Part shown: positions 62,701 to 64,000 of the stretch, in pieces | Layout of the letters: each line of letters opens with the position of its first letter | Position numbering within the stretch: the stretch's first letter is position 1 | Origin: Acanthornis magna | Taxonomy: Eukaryota > Chordata > Aves > Passeriformes > Acanthizidae | Direction: 5' to 3' | Length of the DNA: 64,000 bases | Assembly: GCA_036785705.1 (NCBI GenBank) | Contig: JAWUZG010000056.1 | Location: 11,766,501-11,830,500, forward strand | Translations under genes and position numbers: made by a program | Notes under the pieces: model-generated | What the model was told of the DNA's origin: nothing | The model's database searches: none | What the model saw: only the letters and a program-made list of their open reading frames with translations

Positions 62701-64000
62701 GCGTTAGGAAAAGGGAAGTGTCTGGAGCATCAGTGGCTGATAAGTGATATAAAGGCAGAGGAAGGAGGCATTTGGGAATGAGTTTGCTTAAAGGTTATTT
62801 GGGGTGAGCTGGGAAGAAATGCAGAGCCTGTACACACCTAGTGATGGTGGAGCCTGAAGAAACTAACCCAAAACTGAGGATTCCATAACTGAATCCTTGG
62901 CAGTAGTGAAGCTATGAGAAAGTGCTGAGAGGAGTGTAATGAGTTTCCTTTTTTTTTTTTTCTCTGGGGTTGCTCGTACCTTTGAGAGGGATAAAAAGCT
63001 GTGATTGGGGATGAGAGAGTGGGTCTGTGACTGCAGACCTACACCTTGGTTTGTGAAGGGGCCAGATGACAGCTGGGAGCAGGTGACACACTGCTGAGGT
63101 GTTCACAGTTGAGAAAAGCTCTTTTGTTTGAAAAATCTTTTGTTTCTAGCATGGAAGAGAGCACCACCAGCCTAAAGTAGAGGTAAAGTCTGAAACTGAG
63201 CACAAGGAGGGCCCCCTGTGCTCTCCTTGCACCCAAACCACATGGCTGCCCTCAGTATCTCTCCTTCCATTTCTCTCTTAATATGATCTTCAATATCTGC
63301 ACTTCCCTCTCTTTCCCCAACATCCTGCTTTGCTTTCTGGTTTATGATATAATAGTTTCTCCCCTCTCCATAAATTATTTCGGTCCCATGCCTCACTTCA
63401 AAACTTGCTTCCCTGACTGCCTCACTTTTTAACCTGAGGCTCATAACCACCAGCCGTGCATCTGTCATCCTGACAGGTAATGCTCCCAGACCACAGAGCA
63501 CGGAGCCTCACTTCTTCCTGCAAGTACCTTATTCCATCTCAGAGATTCAATACCAAATTTTGGTTGTCAATTTCCCTTTGGATTATCCCTCCCCCCTTTT
63601 ATTTTCCCAGTAGTGCAGCACTAGATATTAACTCCAAAACTTGCCAGGTGCCCATATGTTAAAAGTCAATAGGGCAGTGAGGGAAAGCTTTGGAAGGGAC
63701 ACTGGAAAGGACAGTGTCTTTGCCACCTGAAACGCTGCCTTTGGTGCAGCCCAGGACATTTTTGTGCACATTGTTGGGTCGTACCAAGCTTCTCATCCAC
63801 CAACACCAAGACCTGCTCCTCAGGGAGAGCAGAACTCTCAATCTGTTCTCTGTCCAGCCTGTATTTGTGCTCACTGCCCCCACCTCAAAATCCTTTCAGT
63901 CTATACCAGTCCTGTCCATATCAAATTTAATTCTCCATCTGCTGAGATAAACCCTTCCCACCTACTCAAAGGGCATTGGATCCATCGCAGAGCTGCCACC
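59721..64000. other. Region upstream of ACAN, no gene recognised
   Basis: About 4.3 kb with short unrelated frames only. It contains a purine/A-rich stretch at about 62256-62350 and a poly(T) run near 62949. In human the next gene on this side is ISG20, but no ISG20 exonuclease motif was seen here. Confidence 0.6.
62256..62350. repeat. A/G-rich low-complexity stretch
   Basis: Nearly all-purine sequence, with A-runs and GAAAAGAAAAGAAA phrases. Confidence 0.8.

Noticed and set aside
59721..64000. ISG20 or another upstream neighbour gene
   Set aside because: Expected from human synteny, but no exonuclease motifs or spliced conserved frame are visible.

Overview
The window is vertebrate, almost certainly avian, nuclear DNA. 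The genes are split by GT-AG introns. Intergenic and intronic DNA carries tails of CR1 retroposons, the dominant repeat of bird genomes. The large aggrecan exon has regular 20-residue chondroitin-sulfate repeats of the kind known from chicken aggrecan. I cannot fix the bird order or species from sequence alone. No prokaryotic, viral, tRNA or rRNA gene was seen.

Layout: (1) 1-~6.1 kb, plus strand, is the 3' part of MFGE8 (lactadherin): six exons encoding both discoidin (F5/8C) domains, the stop codon and a probable 3' UTR. The signal peptide and EGF exons lie left of the window. (2) ~6.1-9.7 kb is intergenic and includes a GC/CpG-rich stretch at 8.4-9.0 kb. (3) ~9.75-14.7 kb, plus strand, is HAPLN3: a probable noncoding first exon, then four coding exons for a complete 360-residue Ig-Link-Link protein. 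(4) 15.25-40.9 kb, minus strand, is ACAN (aggrecan): all 17 coding exons, joining in frame to 2110 residues, with a 3.2-kb exon for the chondroitin-sulfate domain. (5) 40.9-64 kb is the long first intron of ACAN plus upstream DNA. The noncoding first exon was not located. A GC-rich interval at 59.1-59.7 kb is the best candidate promoter area.

HAPLN3 and ACAN point tail to tail, with only about 0.55 kb between their best poly(A) signals. The order MFGE8-HAPLN3-ACAN is the same as on human chromosome 15q26. Functionally, the link protein HAPLN3 and the G1 domain of aggrecan have the same Ig-Link-Link fold and are expected to bind hyaluronan in extracellular matrix. MFGE8 is a secreted phosphatidylserine-binding bridge for clearing dying cells. 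I infer no joint pathway beyond synteny and the shared ancestry of HAPLN3 and ACAN.

Exon ends were set by eye from splice consensus and reading-frame continuity. All three genes keep phase through every junction, which is strong internal support. The most interesting observations are in the aggrecan core: a 20-unit tandem array with Ser-to-Arg substitutions in some units, an internal near-identical duplication, four diverged aggrecanase-site modules, and a missing MMP-site motif in the interglobular domain. No wholly novel biological system was found.
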